Shown piece after piece: positions 62,720 to 64,000 of a DNA stretch of 64,000 nucleotides. The DNA comes from Paenibacillus sp. FSL R5-0912 (GTDB taxonomy: Bacteria > Bacillota > Bacilli > Paenibacillales > Paenibacillaceae): NCBI RefSeq assembly GCF_000758605.1, contig NZ_CP009282.1, positions 6,696,001 through 6,760,000 on the forward strand, in the 5' to 3' direction. Each line of letters opens with the position of its first letter. The stretch's first letter is position 1. The notes under the pieces were generated by a model. It saw only the letters and a program-made list of their open reading frames with translations. It made no database searches and had not been told where the DNA came from. The position numbers and the translations under genes were made by a program.

Positions 62720-63168
62720 ACTTTCTCCTCGCTGTAATTAAGCCGCTTAGTCAGGGTAACGACTGTCCCTTTCCCTGCTTCGCTGACGACGCTAACGTCA
62801 TCCATAAGCGCCTGCATTAAATAAAATCCCAGTCCGCCCACCTGAACATCATTCAGCTCCTTGTCATGCAGCGTCATACGTTCATCAGACGAATCCAACC
62901 CGTCAAAGCTCTCCCCCTCATCTTTGACAGTAATGGACAAAGCACTTGATCCTACTTCAAAGATTACATCAACCAAACCGTCTTCCTGCCCGTAAGCATA
63001 AAGCACGGAGTTGTTACAGGCTTCCGAGACTGCTACCTTCATATCCTCAATATCTTCATAAGTGAAACCCATCTTAGAGGCAATGCCATATAAATTAAGT
63101 CTGACGATATCGACATATTCTGCACTGGCGGGTAACTGAAGAACTACTTTTTGCACGTCATCACTCAT
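62716..63168 (-). CDS. rsbW: RsbW anti-sigma factor and serine kinase
   Basis: A 150-residue GHKL-type kinase that holds SigB inactive and phosphorylates RsbV. ATP-site boxes are visible: VAVSEACNNSVLYAYG (N box), VKDEGESFD (G1 box) and GGLGFYLMQALMD with GKGTVVTLTKRL (G2). It overlaps sigB by four bases and starts 18 bases after rsbV. Length fits RsbW. Confidence 0.92.
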   Translation of the reverse strand: MSDDVQKVVLQLPASAEYVDIVRLNLYGIASKMGFTYEDIEDMKVAVSEACNNSVLYAYGQEDGLVDVIFEVGSSALSITVKDEGESFDGLDSSDERMTLHDKELNDVQVGGLGFYLMQALMDDVSVVSEAGKGTVVTLTKRLNYSEEKV

Positions 63169-63186
63169 CCTTAGTTCGATCCTTTC

Positions 63187-63525
63187 CTAGTGGGAATTCT
63201 CTTGGGGGGCAAAAAACTTGGAAATGCCGGTCATATCAAACAACTTCTGTATTTGTGGAGGAACTTCCTCAACGGCAAATTTAACTTCCATTCCGTGTCT
63301 TGCTTTGAGAATCGACAACAAAATCCCGATGCCTGTGCTGTCAATATATCTCAAGTCCTTAAGATTAATCACGAGATCAAGCCCTGTATCTCCTACCAGC
63401 GGTTCCATGACCAGACGGAAATCAGGAGCTACAGACAAATCGAGCTCTCCAATCAGATAAACGGTGCATACTGTGCCTTCTGTTTCGGTTTTTGCGTGGA
63501 ACTTTTCACTTTTATGTGTATTCAT
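63187..63525 (-). CDS. rsbV: RsbV anti-anti-sigma factor
   Basis: A 112-residue STAS-domain protein that frees SigB by binding RsbW when unphosphorylated. The phosphorylation site lies in LRYIDSTGIGILLSILK, where the serine after Asp is the conserved target. Sequence VCTVYLIGELDLSVAPDF is the usual STAS start. I chose ATG 63525 with CAGGAGAG upstream over an ATG at 63531. First gene of the operon, with a SigB-type promoter upstream. Confidence 0.92.
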   Translation of the reverse strand: MNTHKSEKFHAKTETEGTVCTVYLIGELDLSVAPDFRLVMEPLVGDTGLDLVINLKDLRYIDSTGIGILLSILKARHGMEVKFAVEEVPPQIQKLFDMTGISKFFAPQENSH

Positions 63526-63559
63526 AGACAACTCTCCTGATAAATGTTTTCTTTACCAA

Positions 63560-63585
63560 TAACCCTAATGGTACTCTGTTGAAAC
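63560..63585 (-). promoter_or_regulatory. SigB-dependent promoter of rsbV-rsbW-sigB
   Basis: On the minus strand GTTTCA (63585-63580) and GGGTTA (63565-63560) are 14 bases apart, matching the SigB pattern GTTT-N12-15-GGGTAT, 35 bases before rsbV. It implies positive autoregulation. Confidence 0.8.
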
Positions 63586-63597
63586 AACTATTGGGAC

Positions 63598-64000
63598 TTA
63601 ACGGCTGTGGTAATTACTGGATCTTGCATTAAAAAGTGAGGTGTTCCGCTGGGCAGCGGGGTTATCCTTGACAGAATACCTGGAAATAATCTGCTTGATG
63701 CTGCTAAGCTTGAGCGGTTTGCTGATATAGCCATCCATTCCGGCAGCGGTACATCGATTCTGGATGCCCTCCATGACATTCGCAGTCATGGCAATAATAA
63801 TTGTCTTGTCCGGGGAACCGCCGCTGTCCTCGCGAATCCTGGAGGTCGCTGTAAGCCCGTCCATCACCGGCATCTGCAGATCCATGAATATAAAATCGTA
63901 AGCAGAGTTCCGGGCCATCTCTACAGCCTGGCTCCCATCCTCGGCAACCTCGGCATTATAGCCCAGCTTGTCCAGCATGCTTACCATCAGGCGTTGGTTG
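63598..64000 (-). CDS. Hybrid sensor histidine kinase, C-terminal receiver domain (partial)
   Basis: About 134 residues are visible; the frame is open past the right edge. It reads NQRLMVSMLDKLGYNAEVAEDGSQAVEM, FIFMDLQMPVMDGLTATSRIRE (phospho-accepting Asp in FMDLQMP), IIAMTANVMEG and GMDGYISKPLKL (conserved Lys), a complete receiver-domain end. NQ...LGY at the start is the style of receivers fused behind histidine kinases, so the missing part is probably a kinase core and sensor. It ends about 70 bases before rsbV; a link to SigB activation is possible but not shown. Confidence 0.75.
   Translation of the reverse strand, partial: NQRLMVSMLDKLGYNAEVAEDGSQAVEMARNSAYDFIFMDLQMPVMDGLTATSRIREDSGGSPDKTIIIAMTANVMEGIQNRCTAAGMDGYISKPLKLSSIKQIISRYSVKDNPAAQRNTSLFNARSSNYHSR

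Overview
The window looks like a chromosomal segment of a Paenibacillus-type, endospore-forming member of the Bacillales. This is inferred from gene content: a sigB/rsbVW operon, a sigY operon, the spore protein YyaC, a membrane-anchored AraC sensor beside an ATPase-less sugar ABC transporter, gatCAB, and a perR-ygzB-ygxA-rrn-trn block in the order I recall from the B. subtilis rrnD/trnD region. Species cannot be named from the sequence alone.

Layout. (1) 1-4228, plus strand: end of a bacterial-microcompartment-type locus (flavoprotein, EutN/CcmL shell pentamer, adenine-deaminase-like amidohydrolase, cyclase-family hydrolase, DUF1989 protein). (2) 4415-17149: carbohydrate module (membrane AraC sensor; two permeases and a lipoprotein on the minus strand; MATE exporter; AraC regulator; GH2 beta-galactosidase). 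(3) 17521-19823, minus strand: allantoinase-like amidohydrolase and isochorismatase-like amidase behind a variant purine riboswitch. This resembles the other half of the ring-opening pathway in (1). (4) 20258-25400: MerR/aldo-keto reductase pair, an IS3-family insertion sequence lodged in the reductase terminator, a DUF422-like membrane protein with a TetR regulator, and decayed GntR and MFS genes. (5) 25491-32384: ribosomal RNA operon on the minus strand with two promoters, 16S, 23S, no linked 5S, and 16 tRNA genes. (6) 32519-42251: ygxA, ygzB, GH18 protein, perR, DUF4097 membrane protein, acetyltransferase, gatCAB. (7) 42663-50337: small conserved gene, a 51-bp tandem repeat array, the sigY-yxlCDEFG operon, a metallo-hydrolase/thioredoxin-like/DedA operon, and an sdpRI pair without a toxin gene. 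(8) 50436-64000: O-antigen-ligase-like protein, methyltransferase, DUF6483, regulator plus MFS exporter, hydrolase, YyaC, UPF0435, pirin, YtxH, DUF5665, rsbV-rsbW-sigB, and the end of a hybrid histidine kinase.

How parts work together. The purine-type riboswitch at 19751-19823 is followed by a terminator whose 5' arm overlaps the aptamer, so ligand should switch the amidohydrolase operon on. Together with the adenine-deaminase-like enzyme and shell protein at the left end, this suggests compartment-associated breakdown of a purine or related heterocycle, with a sugar-uptake and galactoside module between the two halves. Most other modules are autoregulated stress or housekeeping circuits, with promoters and operators visible for sigB, sigY, sdpR, perR and the MerR pair.
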